Assembly: GCF_000423645.1 (NCBI RefSeq) | Contig: NZ_AUIJ01000001.1 | Coordinates: 1 to 64,000 of the forward strand | Direction: 5' to 3' | Length of the DNA stretch: 64,000 nt | Origin: Sediminimonas qiaohouensis DSM 21189 | GTDB taxonomy: Bacteria; Pseudomonadota; Alphaproteobacteria; Rhodobacterales; Rhodobacteraceae | In this document: positions 56,254 to 64,000 of the stretch, in pieces | Layout of the letters: every line of letters begins with the position of its first letter | Position numbering within the stretch: position 1 is the stretch's first letter | Made by a program: the position numbers and the translations under genes | The notes under the pieces: model-generated | The model's database searches: none | What the model was told of the DNA's origin: nothing | Seen by the model: the letters and a program-made list of their open reading frames with translations, nothing else

Positions 56254-57489
56254 ATGCCGCTATCAACCACATCCACCGCCTATGGCGCGGTAACAAAGGG
56301 CTTTCACTGGATCACCGCGCTGCTAATCCTTACTGCCATCCCCCTGGGCCTGATCGGGGACGAACTGGCGCAAGAGATCCGTCAAACCGATGCCGGCGGT
56401 GATCAGGCGCTGATTGATCGTGCCGTGTTGGTTTTCTCGCTCCACAAGACGATCGGACTGGCGGCGTTTTTCACCGCCGCCCTGCGCATCCTGTGGGCGA
56501 TAGGCCAACCCAAGCCGGGCTTGCTCAATGGCGGCCGTTGGGCCGAGGCGACCTTGGCAGAGACCATCCACTGGGCGCTCTATGGCGCCATGCTGATCAC
56601 GCCGCTGGCCGGTTGGGTGACCCACTCCGCCGAAACGGGATTCGCGCCGATCTGGTGGCCCTTTGGTCAGAACCTGCCGTTCGTGCCGAAGGATGCCGCC
56701 ATCGCGGGCGCGGCCGGCATGGTCCACTTCCTGTCGTCGCAGGTGTTGATCGGGGCAATCGTGCTGCACCTCGCAGGCGCGCTCAAGCATCACCTGATCG
56801 ACCGTGATGCCACGCTGCGCCGGATGCTCCCCGGTCAAACCGATGCCATGCCCAGCCCCCAACAGCCCGGCCATACTGCGCCGGTATTGGCCGCCATTGC
56901 CATTTGGGTTGGCGTCCTGGCGGCCGGGATTGCCCCGGCGCTTGGCAATGCGGGCGGCGATGAGGCAGGCGCCCCGGCCATGACCAGCGCCGCCGCCGGG
57001 AACTGGCAGGTCGAGGGCGGCACACTTGCGATTTCGATAACCCAGATGGGCAACACCGTTACGGGCGAGTTCGCCCAGTGGCAGGCCGACATCACCTTCG
57101 CCGACGATCCGAACACCGCCCGCAACGGCGATGTCGAGGTGAGCATCGCAATTCCATCACTGACCCTCGGCTCGGTCAGCGATCAGGCCATGGGCGCCGA
57201 TTTCTTTGCCGCCGATGAGTTCCCGAAGGCCACATTCACCGCCGACATCCTGCGCGCAGAGGGCGAGAACGCTTTCACCGCCGAGGGGCAATTGACGCTC
57301 AAGGGCCAAAGCGTGCCGGTGACGATGCCCTTTACCCTGAAGATCGAGGGCGAGCGCGCCACCATGTCCGGGGGCACCACCCTCGACCGGCGCAACTACA
57401 ATATCGGCGAAGGCGTGCAGGACGAAAGCTCGCTTGGCTTTGATGTGGACGTGGATGTCTCGCTCACGGCCACCCGGGCCGGGCAATAG
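56254..57489 (+). CDS. Cytochrome b561-YceI fusion protein
   Basis: A 411-residue fusion. Residues about 10-200 are a four-helix cytochrome b561 of the bacterial type with haem-ligand His in GFHWITALL, FSLHKTIGLAAF, ETIHWALYGAM and VLHLAGALKHHL. A linker helix (about 212-232) follows, then a periplasmic YceI lipocalin-like domain (WQVEGGTLAISITQMGNTVTGEF to GVQDESSLGFDVDVDVSLTA). YceI domains bind isoprenoid lipids such as quinones, so the fusion suggests membrane quinol chemistry linked to lipid binding. A second YceI protein is encoded head-on downstream. Confidence 0.92.
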   Translation: MPLSTTSTAYGAVTKGFHWITALLILTAIPLGLIGDELAQEIRQTDAGGDQALIDRAVLVFSLHKTIGLAAFFTAALRILWAIGQPKPGLLNGGRWAEATLAETIHWALYGAMLITPLAGWVTHSAETGFAPIWWPFGQNLPFVPKDAAIAGAAGMVHFLSSQVLIGAIVLHLAGALKHHLIDRDATLRRMLPGQTDAMPSPQQPGHTAPVLAAIAIWVGVLAAGIAPALGNAGGDEAGAPAMTSAAAGNWQVEGGTLAISITQMGNTVTGEFAQWQADITFADDPNTARNGDVEVSIAIPSLTLGSVSDQAMGADFFAADEFPKATFTADILRAEGENAFTAEGQLTLKGQSVPVTMPFTLKIEGERATMSGGTTLDRRNYNIGEGVQDESSLGFDVDVDVSLTATRAGQ

Positions 57490-57517
57490 CCACGCGCGCG
57501 CCTTGGGCACGCATGAA

Positions 57518-57549
57518 AAAGGCCGCGCAAGTTCCCCGGCGCGGCCTTT
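57518..57549. terminator. Bidirectional intrinsic terminator
   Basis: AAAGGCCGCGC/GCGCGGCCTTT with a 10-nt loop, A-run before and TTTG after. It serves both convergent YceI genes. Confidence 0.88.
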
Positions 57550-57569
57550 GTTAAAACTGTACTGGTTAT

Positions 57570-58148
57570 TTATTCAGCCTTCATCGCCTCGATTGAGATT
57601 TCGACCTGAACGTCGTCACCGACGTAAGGGGCGAATTTCTCAAGGCCATAGTCGCTTCGGGTCAGCGTGGTGCTCGCGTCGAAACCGGCCCAGGGCTTGC
57701 CCGCCATCGGATGCTCGCCCGCCTGGTTGAGCTGCGCATCCAGCACGACCGACTTGGTCACGCCATTCAACGTCAGATCGCCGGTGATCAGCGCGGTGTT
57801 GTCCCCGGTCACTTCGATGCCGGTCGATTCGAACGTGACCATGTCGCCCTCGCTGGCGCCAAAGAAATCGTCCGACATGAAATGCTCGAACCGCTTTTCC
57901 CAGCCGGTGATCATCGACATGACCGGCATCGACACTGTGACGGACGAGTTGGCCGGGGCTTCTTGGTCGAACATGATCTCGCCCTCGAACCCCGAGAACA
58001 TCCCGGTCGTGTTCGAGAACCCAAGGTGGTTATAGGAAAAAACAACCTGGCTGTGACTGGGATCCAGAACATACTTCTCGGGTTCGGCATGCGCCGCCGT
58101 CACGCTTAGTGCCGCCGCGGCGAAAGCTGTCGTTAAGCCGTATTTCAT
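57570..58148 (-). CDS. YceI family periplasmic protein
   Basis: A 192-residue protein with signal peptide (MKYGLTTAFAAAALSVTAAHA). The YceI fold markers are YVLDPSHSQVVFSYNHLGFSNTTGMF, ITGDLTLNGVTKSVVLDAQLN and FDASTTLTRSDYGLEKFAPYVGDDVQVEI. Such proteins bind polyprenyl chains in a barrel. It probably works with the b561-YceI fusion opposite. Confidence 0.93.
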   Translation of the reverse strand: MKYGLTTAFAAAALSVTAAHAEPEKYVLDPSHSQVVFSYNHLGFSNTTGMFSGFEGEIMFDQEAPANSSVTVSMPVMSMITGWEKRFEHFMSDDFFGASEGDMVTFESTGIEVTGDNTALITGDLTLNGVTKSVVLDAQLNQAGEHPMAGKPWAGFDASTTLTRSDYGLEKFAPYVGDDVQVEISIEAMKAE

Positions 58149-58831
58149 TTGTCATTGCTCCTGCAATTTGAATTTATCAAGACGTCCGTGACAATTGCGG
58201 CACCGGCCGCGTTGTGCAATTCCGCAGAAGTCAACATGTCGTGTGGGGGAATGAACACCCGGCGCGCCGATCTGCGCGGCTCTCACGTAACCCTGTCGAG
58301 GCGCCCCCGCTCTTCGCCGCACCCATTGCCGGAATGCAACGCGGCAGCCCCCAAGCACAGCAGGACCACCGACAGGACCAACTGAGCCAGGAACTGCGCC
58401 GGCTCATCCGGTGCCCCGCGCACCGTCCAAGGCCCTGCACCCAAGAGCGTCATGGTTGCTCCCATCAAACGCGCCACCCTCGATTTCCGGGCGCCCATGC
58501 CGCGCCAGGTCATGGCCGCCGCTCTTCCGCTTTTGTTGTCTGCCTTTTTGATATTCGATAGTGATCCGCGCATTGATCCCATAGTCAATTTCAATCCTCG
58601 ATTTAAACAATACACTCATGACGAGCAATGAGGGCGCAACTTGGGCAGCAATCGGAATAATCTGCGACGGGCGCCGCGCTCAGGGCCTGCCGGGCTTGCG
58701 TCACGGCGCGTTCCATCGTATAGCGCCGCTTCCTTCCGCAGGTAACAATGAACCGCGCAGTCTCTCGTGGATGGGTCGCGGAAGGCAATGACCCTCCTAT
58801 GAAATGCGCCTGAAACAGAACAGGAGTGCAC
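58149..58831. other. Long intergenic region upstream of rpsF
   Basis: About 680 nt. Apart from the weak minus-strand ORF at 58283-58513 it holds no convincing gene. A further minus-strand frame at 58603-58716 (37 codons) ends in a CCPSC-containing peptide, DYSDCCPSCALIARHECIV, but has only a distant ribosome site. The rpsF promoter must lie near the right end; no clear boxes were seen. Confidence 0.4.
58283..58513 (-). CDS. Possible small membrane protein
   Basis: A 76-codon frame starting MTWRGMGARKSRVARLMGAT with one hydrophobic helix (FLAQLVLSVVLLCLGAAAL) and a charged tail (CGEERGRLDRVT). GGAAGAG lies 8 nt before this ATG; in-frame starts further upstream exist. GC-rich third positions are compatible with coding, but no family is recognised, so this may be chance. 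Confidence 0.3.
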   Translation of the reverse strand: MTWRGMGARKSRVARLMGATMTLLGAGPWTVRGAPDEPAQFLAQLVLSVVLLCLGAAALHSGNGCGEERGRLDRVT

Positions 58832-59185
58832 ATGCCACTTTATGAGCATGTCTTCATCTCGCGCCAGGACTTGTCCAACACACAAGCCGAAGGCCTGATC
58901 GAACATTTCAGCACCGTGCTGGCGGACAACGGCGGCAAGATCGTCGATAGCGAGTACTGGGGCGTCAAGACGATGGCGTTCAAGATCAACAAGAACCGCA
59001 AGGGCCACTATGCCTTTCTGCGCTCCGATGCCCCCGCGGCCGCAGTGCACGAAATGGAGCGCCTGATGCGCCTGCATGACGACGTGATGCGCGTCCTTAC
59101 CATCAAGGTGAACGAACATCAGGAAGGGCCCTCGGTCCAGATGCAAAAACGCGAAGAACGCGGTGAACGCCGCGAACGTCGCTGA
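58832..59185 (+). CDS. rpsF: 30S ribosomal protein S6
   Basis: A 117-residue protein with the S6 pattern [48 protein letters not shown] and [15 protein letters not shown], then a basic-acidic tail. CAGGAGTGCAC precedes the ATG. It binds 16S rRNA together with S18, encoded next. Confidence 0.97.
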   Translation: MPLYEHVFISRQDLSNTQAEGLIEHFSTVLADNGGKIVDSEYWGVKTMAFKINKNRKGHYAFLRSDAPAAAVHEMERLMRLHDDVMRVLTIKVNEHQEGPSVQMQKREERGERRERR

Positions 59186-59214
59186 TCAATCGCTTCAGGA
59201 AAGGACGCCAAGTC

Positions 59215-59442
59215 ATGGCCACCAAACCGTTTTTTCGCCGCCGCAAGGTTTGCCCCTTCTCGGGCGACAACGCACCCAAGATCGACTACAAGGACACGAA
59301 ACTGCTGCAGCGCTACATCTCCGAGCGCGGCAAGATCGTGCCCTCCCGCATCACCGCCGTTTCGGCAAAGAAGCAGCGTGAACTGGCCCGCGCCATCAAG
59401 CGCGCCCGCTTCCTCGCCCTGCTGCCCTACGCCGTGAAGTAA
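59215..59442 (+). CDS. rpsR: 30S ribosomal protein S18
   Basis: A 75-residue basic protein. The S18 core [59 protein letters not shown] is complete. AGGAAAGGACGCCAAGTC precedes the ATG. Partner of S6 in the platform of the small subunit. Confidence 0.97.
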   Translation: MATKPFFRRRKVCPFSGDNAPKIDYKDTKLLQRYISERGKIVPSRITAVSAKKQRELARAIKRARFLALLPYAVK

Positions 59443-59454
59443 GGAGTTCGCGAC

Positions 59455-60087
59455 ATGCAAGTTATCCTTCTGGAACGAGTGGCCAAGCTGGGCCAGATGG
59501 GCGACGTCGTCGACGTCAAGCCCGGCTACGCCCGCAATTACCTGTTGCGCCAGGGCAAGGCCCTGAGCGCCTCCGAGGCCAATATCGCCGACTTCCAAGA
59601 GCGCAAAGCGCAGCTTGAAGCGCAAAACCTCGAGACCCGCAAAGAGGCCGAGGCCCTTGGCGAGAAGCTGGGCGGCAAGCAGTTCATCGTGATTCGCCAA
59701 GCTTCCGATGGCGGCAACCTCTATGGCTCGGTCAGCACCCGCGACGCGGCCAACATCGCCACCGAAGAGGGCTTCTCGATTGATCGCAAACAGGTGATCA
59801 TTCGCCAGCCGATCAAGGAGTTGGGCCTGCACGAGGTCGAGGTGCACCTGCACCCCGAAGTCATGGTGACGATCACGCTGAACGTCGCCCGCTCGCCCGA
59901 AGAGGCGGAGCTTCAGGCATCCGGCAAGACGATTCAGGAACAGGCAGCCGAAGACGAGGCCGCCGCCGATTTCGAAATCGCGGAGCTGTTCGAGGACATC
60001 GGCGCAGCAACCTCGGAAGACGAGGAACTGGCCGAGGTTGTCGAAGGCTCGAGCGACGAGGAAAGCGGCGAAGACACCGCATCCTGA
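59455..60087 (+). CDS. rplI: 50S ribosomal protein L9
   Basis: A 210-residue protein. The N-terminal 23S-binding domain [36 protein letters not shown] is followed by the connecting helix and C-terminal domain ([26 protein letters not shown]). A long acidic tail from about residue 155 (Glu/Asp/Ala/Ser-rich) extends it beyond the about 150 residues of E. coli L9, a common alphaproteobacterial feature. Confidence 0.97.
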   Translation: MQVILLERVAKLGQMGDVVDVKPGYARNYLLRQGKALSASEANIADFQERKAQLEAQNLETRKEAEALGEKLGGKQFIVIRQASDGGNLYGSVSTRDAANIATEEGFSIDRKQVIIRQPIKELGLHEVEVHLHPEVMVTITLNVARSPEEAELQASGKTIQEQAAEDEAAADFEIAELFEDIGAATSEDEELAEVVEGSSDEESGEDTAS

Positions 60088-60136
60088 TCACGCTCCCGGC
60101 CTTGCCGTTACGGCAAGCCGGCACACACTGATCAAG

Positions 60137-60169
60137 CCGCGCGAGGGAACACCCCCTCGCGCGGTTTTT
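60137..60169 (+). terminator. Terminator of the rpsF-rpsR-rplI operon
   Basis: An 11-bp stem CCGCGCGAGGG/CCCTCGCGCGG with an AACACC loop, followed by TTTTT. Confidence 0.92.
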
Positions 60170-60197
60170 CAAATCTCAAGACAGCATACCCCGCGGA

Positions 60198-60614
60198 TCA
60201 AGGGGCAAACCCCTGCCCCTCATCCTTGGGCGCCATCCTGATCAACCGCGAATCCGCTACCGCCGCCTGGCGATGCTCCATCGCCTCGCGGTACTGTGGG
60301 TCCTTAATCATTTGTGCAAAGGCGTCGGGGCTTGGATATTCAGCGATGAAACACAGGTCCCACGCCTCGTCTTCGGGACCGATCAGCATTTGTTCCATCT
60401 CACCGCGCCAAACGATGCGCCCGCCGACGCGCTCCAGCACCGGCGCGCTTTCGCGTCCATAGGCGGCATATGCCTCGGCCCCTGTCGCACGGCGCCCGTC
60501 AGGATACTCCGCCTGCGCGCGAAGACGGACGAGATTGAGCATGTGAATGGGCCCGGGGCGATCGTTCTCGCGAAAGGCGGCAAAGCCCTCCTTGGTGAAT
60601 GACGTGTGGCTCAT
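60198..60614 (-). CDS. DUF1330 family protein
   Basis: A 138-residue ferredoxin-like dimeric alpha/beta-barrel protein. The DUF1330 pattern is seen in GPIHMLNLVRLRAQAEYPDG, AYAAYGRESAPVLERVGGRIVWRGEMEQMLIGP and the C-terminal DLCFIAEYPSPDAFAQMIKDPQYREAMEHRQAAVADSRLI. The biochemical function of the family is unknown. Confidence 0.9.
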   Translation of the reverse strand: MSHTSFTKEGFAAFRENDRPGPIHMLNLVRLRAQAEYPDGRRATGAEAYAAYGRESAPVLERVGGRIVWRGEMEQMLIGPEDEAWDLCFIAEYPSPDAFAQMIKDPQYREAMEHRQAAVADSRLIRMAPKDEGQGFAP

Positions 60615-60976
60615 GGCTCTCCCCCAGTGTCTGCGTGGTTCATGAATAAATCATCAACGCCAGTCGGGACAATGAATGCAAGCCATTCGCGGCCACAGTC
60701 AATCGAACCCTCACGAAGGAATCTTCGGGAACAATGCATGCCGGATGTCAGGTCAGCGGACGAAGGAGGCTTTCGGGTCTGTTCGGGACGTGGGTAGGCT
60801 TGCCTGTTGCGGGCATTGAGCGCTCGGTTGAAAAGCCACGCATTGGTGCCATACCGCAACGGCAGCAACAGGCCATACGCCGCCAATATCGCGCCAACCT
60901 GATCCGGCGCAAAGGCCTCAAAGCGGTCATTGCGCCCCGCGCCCTGGGGCCGCTCAGTTGCACCGCGCAAAACGAC
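60615..60976. other. Intergenic region between DUF1330 and trigger factor genes
   Basis: About 360 nt. A minus-strand frame runs through the region but has no start with a ribosome site and no recognisable family. No repeat or RNA structure was seen apart from the tig terminator at its right edge. Confidence 0.45.
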
Positions 60977-61003
60977 AAAGGGCCACCCACCGGGCGGCCC
61001 TTT
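60977..61003 (-). terminator. Terminator after trigger factor
   Basis: AAAGGGCC/GGCCCTTT stem with an 11-nt loop. On the minus strand it is followed by TGTCGTTTT. It lies about 38 nt after the tig stop. Confidence 0.7.
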
Positions 61004-61041
61004 CGTTCTCATATGCCCGGCCCCTGCGGACCGGCGGCGGA

Positions 61042-62376
61042 TCACTCGTCGTCGAGCGCCTCGACCGCCTTTTGCAAGTCGTCCTTGGACACTTTCTTTT
61101 CGGTCACCTCGGCCTGCTCGGCGATGTGATCGACAACCTTGTCCTCAAAGATCGGGGCGCGCAGCTGCTGCTGCATTTGCTGATTTTGCTGAACGAATTC
61201 AAAGAATTCGCGCTCCTGCCCCGGGTACTGACGCGCCTGGTTCATGATCGCCTGCGTCATCTCGGAATCGGACACCTCGATCTCGGCCTTGCGCCCAAGC
61301 TCTGCCAGCAGCAGACCCAGACGAACGCGGCGCTCGGCCAGCTTGGTGTGCTCCTCGGTGGGCTCGACCTCGGGGTGATCGTGACCTTCCACGTCGGGAT
61401 TTTCCTCGTGCCACAGCTGATGCGCGATCTGCTTGGCCTCGGACTCCAGCAAGCTGGGCGGTAGATCGAATTTGACCATCTCGTCCAGCTTGTCCAACAG
61501 GTCGCGCTTCATCACGGCGCGCGCGGCACCCGCGTATTCCGCCTCGAGGCGTTCGCGGATCTGCGTCTTGAGCGCCTCCAGATCTTCCGCGCCGAACTTC
61601 TTGGCCAGTTCGTCATCGATCTCGGCCGCCTTGGGCGCCTTCACAGCCTTGATGGTGCAGTCGAACACGGCCTCTTTGCCGGCCAGATGCTCGGCGCCGT
61701 ATTCCTCGGGGAACGTCACCGTGACGGCCTTTTCTTCACCGGCCTTGACGCCGACCAGCTGCTCTTCGAAGCCGGGGATGAAGCTGCCCGCGCCCAGTGT
61801 GAGCGGGTAATCCTCTGCCGAGCCGCCCTCGAACGCCTCGCCATCGACCTTGCCCACGAAATCGATCACGACCTGGTCGCCGTCCTTGGCTTTCGAGCCC
61901 TTCTTGCGGTCCTCGAAATCCTGGGCATTCTCGGCCAGGCTGGCCAACGCGTCGTCCACGGCGGCCTCGTCGGGCTCAACCACCATGCGCTCCAGCTTGA
62001 TCGCGCTGAAATCGACCTCGGGGATATCCGGAAGCGCCTCGTAGGACATGGCAACCTTGACGTCGTCGCCCTCTTTCCAGTCTTCGCCCTCAACCATCGT
62101 GACCTGCGGCTGCATCGCCGGGCGATCGCCGCTGTCCTCGAAATGCTGGCTCATGGCGCCATCGACGGCTTCCTGCATGGCCTCGCCAAGCAAACGCTGG
62201 CCAAACTGCTTTTTCAGCAGGGCCATCGGCACCTTACCCTTGCGAAAGCCTTTCATTTCGACTTCGGGCTGCGCTTCGGCCAGTTTTTCGTTAACCTTGG
62301 CGTCCAGCTCGTCCGCGGTCACGGTGATCTCATACGCGCGCTTGAGGCCTTCGTTCTGGGTTTCGTTGACCTTCAT
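61042..62376 (-). CDS. tig: Trigger factor (peptidyl-prolyl isomerase chaperone)
   Basis: A 444-residue ribosome-associated chaperone. The N-terminal ribosome-binding signature [16 protein letters not shown] is present, followed by the FKBP-like PPIase domain ([43 protein letters not shown]) and the helical C-domain with a late [23 protein letters not shown] 62376 ([17 protein letters not shown]) is the family start; the reading frame upstream only runs through tRNA-Leu. Confidence 0.95.
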   Translation of the reverse strand: MKVNETQNEGLKRAYEITVTADELDAKVNEKLAEAQPEVEMKGFRKGKVPMALLKKQFGQRLLGEAMQEAVDGAMSQHFEDSGDRPAMQPQVTMVEGEDWKEGDDVKVAMSYEALPDIPEVDFSAIKLERMVVEPDEAAVDDALASLAENAQDFEDRKKGSKAKDGDQVVIDFVGKVDGEAFEGGSAEDYPLTLGAGSFIPGFEEQLVGVKAGEEKAVTVTFPEEYGAEHLAGKEAVFDCTIKAVKAPKAAEIDDELAKKFGAEDLEALKTQIRERLEAEYAGAARAVMKRDLLDKLDEMVKFDLPPSLLESEAKQIAHQLWHEENPDVEGHDHPEVEPTEEHTKLAERRVRLGLLLAELGRKAEIEVSDSEMTQAIMNQARQYPGQEREFFEFVQQNQQMQQQLRAPIFEDKVVDHIAEQAEVTEKKVSKDDLQKAVEALDDE

Positions 62377-62402
62377 TTTCCGTCGTCCTTTTGTCATGTA
62401 TC

Positions 62403-62487
62403 TGGTGCGGGTGAAGGGACTTGAACCCCCACGCCTTGCGGCGCCAGAACCTAAATCTGGTGCGTCTACCAATTCCGCCACACCCGC
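62403..62487 (-). tRNA. tRNA-Leu (anticodon TAG)
   Basis: Acceptor GCGGGTG/CACCCGC with discriminator A and encoded CCA (62403-62405). Anticodon stem CCAGA/TCTGG with loop TTTAGGT gives TAG, reading CTN Leu codons. Class II variable arm GCGCCGCAAGGCGT and T arm GGGGG-TTCAAGT-CCC-type are present. It lies 26 nt upstream of tig on the same strand. Confidence 0.95.
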
Positions 62488-62618
62488 AAAAAGCCAAGCA
62501 GGCGGCCTAAGACAATCGGGCCGCCCACAGTTGCTGGGCTATCTAGCAAACCAGCGCCCGGGATGCGAGAGGAAAATGACACCGTATATTTGACGATCAC
62601 GCACGAAAAACAGCGACA

Positions 62619-63179
62619 ATGCAGGCCGCCCGCGCTATGCTGCCCTCAATAACCGAGGCAGAAATCGAGCATACGCCCATGAAACCGAAAACGGTCGGGC
62701 GCCACGGCGGGCAAAACCCCGCAATACGTGCCCATGTGCAGAACATGGGCCTCGTGGCCGGCACATCAATCCTGACGCTCGACGGCGCCCTACCCGTCGA
62801 GTACCTGTACCCTGCGGATCGCATCATCACGCGCGATGCGGGCGCAGCCATTTTGCGCGATATCCAAGTGCACCGCGTCGCCGGCCCGGCTGTCCTGATT
62901 GCGGGGGGCACATTGGGCGATACCCGCCCTGAGCATGATCTGATCATTCCCGCAGCGCAGGCCGTTTTGGTCCGCGATTGGCGGGCAAAGGCGCTTGCAG
63001 GGCGTCAGCAGGCCCTGCTTCCGGCGCGGATGCTGGTGGATGGCGAATTCATCCGCCTGCTTCCCTGGACCCAGATAACGGTTTACCAACTTTTCATGGA
63101 TGCGCCGCACATCATCTACGCAGGCGGTCTTGAGCTGGCCGCGCTGGCCTGTGCCCCCGCAACAGCCAACGCCGCGTGA
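62619..63179 (+). CDS. Hint-domain (Hedgehog/intein-like) protein
   Basis: A 186-residue protein. The pattern GLVAGTSILTLDGALPVEYLYPADRIITRDAG is that of the Hint_2 group, with the N-terminal Cys replaced by Val-Ala, and HRVAGPAVLIAGGTLGDTRPEHDLIIPAAQAVLV plus LVDGEFIRLLP complete the domain. Autoproteolysis is therefore unlikely. These proteins are abundant in Rhodobacteraceae, often with unknown role. The start is uncertain: ATG 62619, or ATG 62679 (MKPKTVGRHGG). Confidence 0.8.
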   Translation: MQAARAMLPSITEAEIEHTPMKPKTVGRHGGQNPAIRAHVQNMGLVAGTSILTLDGALPVEYLYPADRIITRDAGAAILRDIQVHRVAGPAVLIAGGTLGDTRPEHDLIIPAAQAVLVRDWRAKALAGRQQALLPARMLVDGEFIRLLPWTQITVYQLFMDAPHIIYAGGLELAALACAPATANAA

Positions 63180-63184
63180 CGGGC

Positions 63185-64000
63185 TCAGGTCACGCCCAGC
63201 CCATGAAGCACCTTGGGAAGCGCTTCCGGTAAATCCTCGGCAATCAGGCCGGGGCCGAAGCCGCGTGCGCATTCCACGTGCAGCCACGCGGCCGTTTCCG
63301 CCGCCTGCATCGGCGCAAATCCCCGCGCCAATAGCCCGGTGATGAACCCCGCCAGCACATCGCCCGCCCCGGCCGTGGCCAGCCATGGCGCGGCGCGCTC
63401 GTAATGGGCGGAATTGACGCTGCACCGGCCATCGGGCGCGGCGATCACCGTATCCGGCCCCTTGAACAGCACCGCGCAGCCCGCCCGTTCGGCCGCTGCC
63501 CGCGTGGCATCCACCTTGGAGTAGGCCGGGCCCTTGGTGGCCGGCGCGTTCAGCTTGGCGGCAATGTCCGGAAACAGCCGCGCGAATTCGCCCGCGTGCG
63601 GGGTCAGCACGCATTTGTCGTGCAAGAGGGCAAACAGCGCTGCCGGCTCATCCTCGAACGCGCTCAGCGCGTCGGCGTCAAGCACCACCGCCCTGCCTGC
63701 GCTCAAAGCCATGGCAGCCAGATCTTGCGCCCGCGTAAGGCCCATCCCCGGGCCAAGGCACAGCGCGTTGATACGCGCATCCTCCAGCACCTGCGCCAGG
63801 CCCGCCGCATCCTCGACCCGCCGCAGCATCAGCGCGGTGATCTGGCTGGCCACCTCCATCTGCGCCGATCCCGGCACACCCAGCGTCACCAACCCCGCGC
63901 CGATGCGCAGCGCCCCCCGTGCGGCCAGCCGCGCCGCGCCCGTGCGCCCGGCCCCGCCCGACAGGATCAGCGCATGACCGTGGCTGTATTTGTGGGTCTG
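63185..64000 (-). CDS. nnrD: ADP-dependent NAD(P)H-hydrate dehydratase domain, 5' end outside the window
   Basis: The frame is open from the right edge (64000) to the stop at 63185, giving 271 residues. It has the ribokinase-like repair-enzyme motifs: GHALILSGGAGRTGAARLAARGAL near the start, VLTPHAGEFARLFP, then the active-site ATAGAGDVLAGFITGLLARG. It dehydrates damaged NAD(P)H hydrates. In most proteobacteria this is the C-terminal half of a bifunctional Nnr protein with an N-terminal epimerase; that part would lie beyond the edge. Confidence 0.92.
   Translation of the reverse strand, partial: QTHKYSHGHALILSGGAGRTGAARLAARGALRIGAGLVTLGVPGSAQMEVASQITALMLRRVEDAAGLAQVLEDARINALCLGPGMGLTRAQDLAAMALSAGRAVVLDADALSAFEDEPAALFALLHDKCVLTPHAGEFARLFPDIAAKLNAPATKGPAYSKVDATRAAAERAGCAVLFKGPDTVIAAPDGRCSVNSAHYERAAPWLATAGAGDVLAGFITGLLARGFAPMQAAETAAWLHVECARGFGPGLIAEDLPEALPKVLHGLGVT

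Noticed and set aside
58603-58716. 37-codon Cys-rich minus-strand frame
   Set aside because: The CCPSC motif is suggestive of a zinc knuckle, but there is no well-placed ribosome site and the frame is very short.
60611-61045. Minus-strand frame of 144 codons after tig
   Set aside because: It overlaps the tig terminator and the DUF1330 start, has no ribosome site, and lacks any recognisable motif.
62377-62481. In-frame N-terminal extension of trigger factor ([13 protein letters not shown]...)
   Set aside because: It is translation of the tRNA-Leu gene and leader. The conserved Tig start is at 62376.

Overview
The window comes from a high-GC alphaproteobacterium, almost certainly a member of the Rhodobacteraceae (Roseobacter group). 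Three things point there: a 14-subunit complex I operon interleaved with extra small genes and followed by birA-coaX-rnj, a leucine/isovalerate catabolic cluster of roseobacter type, and family-specific proteins resembling DUF5333, DUF5337 and Hint-domain proteins. Only the first ~800 bases and a few intergenic stretches look compositionally foreign.

Layout. (1) 1-840: the right end of an IS21-family insertion sequence (istB 3' end plus terminal repeats), then an AT-richer orphan gene for a C-terminally anchored membrane protein. (2) 946-21473, minus strand: nuoA-B-C-D-E-F-G-H-I-J-K-L-M-N with six or more non-core genes embedded (two lipoproteins, two small membrane proteins, a DUF5333-like exported protein, a carboxymuconolactone-decarboxylase-like protein and a 56-codon gene between nuoH and nuoI). 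It is followed by biotin ligase, type III pantothenate kinase and ribonuclease J. Many junctions overlap by 4 nt, so the whole is probably one transcription unit. (3) 21723-31362, mostly minus strand: isovaleryl-CoA dehydrogenase, an acyl-CoA synthetase, both methylcrotonyl-CoA carboxylase subunits, a glutathione S-transferase, HMG-CoA lyase and a methylglutaconyl-CoA hydratase-like enzyme. Together they take leucine carbon to acetyl-CoA and acetoacetate. An ompW gene with a perfect FNR-type box is inserted in the opposite direction. (4) 31363-36314: a debris region with a frameshifted queC remnant, then an aminotransferase, a phosphoglycolate phosphatase-like HAD enzyme, a CoA-binding protein, an rRNA 2'-O-methyltransferase and tRNA-Tyr. 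(5) 36315-45242: an outer-membrane barrel protein and, divergent from it, a tightly packed plus-strand cassette of secreted proteins (VWA, WG-repeat, unknown, DUF4412-like, a 950-residue metzincin-like protease) plus a small RcnB-like protein. This is the least understood and most interesting block. (6) 45265-50319: a flavoprotein oxidase, a GNAT protein, a GlxA-type regulator, an exported orphan and a glycosyltransferase-like protein. (7) 50457-56096, minus strand: fabD-fabG-acpP and then hisA-like-fabF-mltG. The HisA paralogue has Glu in place of a catalytic Asp. (8) 56254-64000: a cytochrome b561-YceI fusion facing a second YceI protein, rpsF-rpsR-rplI, a DUF1330 protein, trigger factor, tRNA-Leu(UAG), a Hint-domain protein and the C-terminal part of NAD(P)H-hydrate dehydratase, cut by the window edge.

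The main regulatory signals are an FNR box before ompW, a TetR-style palindrome before isovaleryl-CoA dehydrogenase, a set of intrinsic terminators, and a 32-nt repeat present three times, each time in a gap between same-strand genes. Family names come from reading motifs; no database search was possible.
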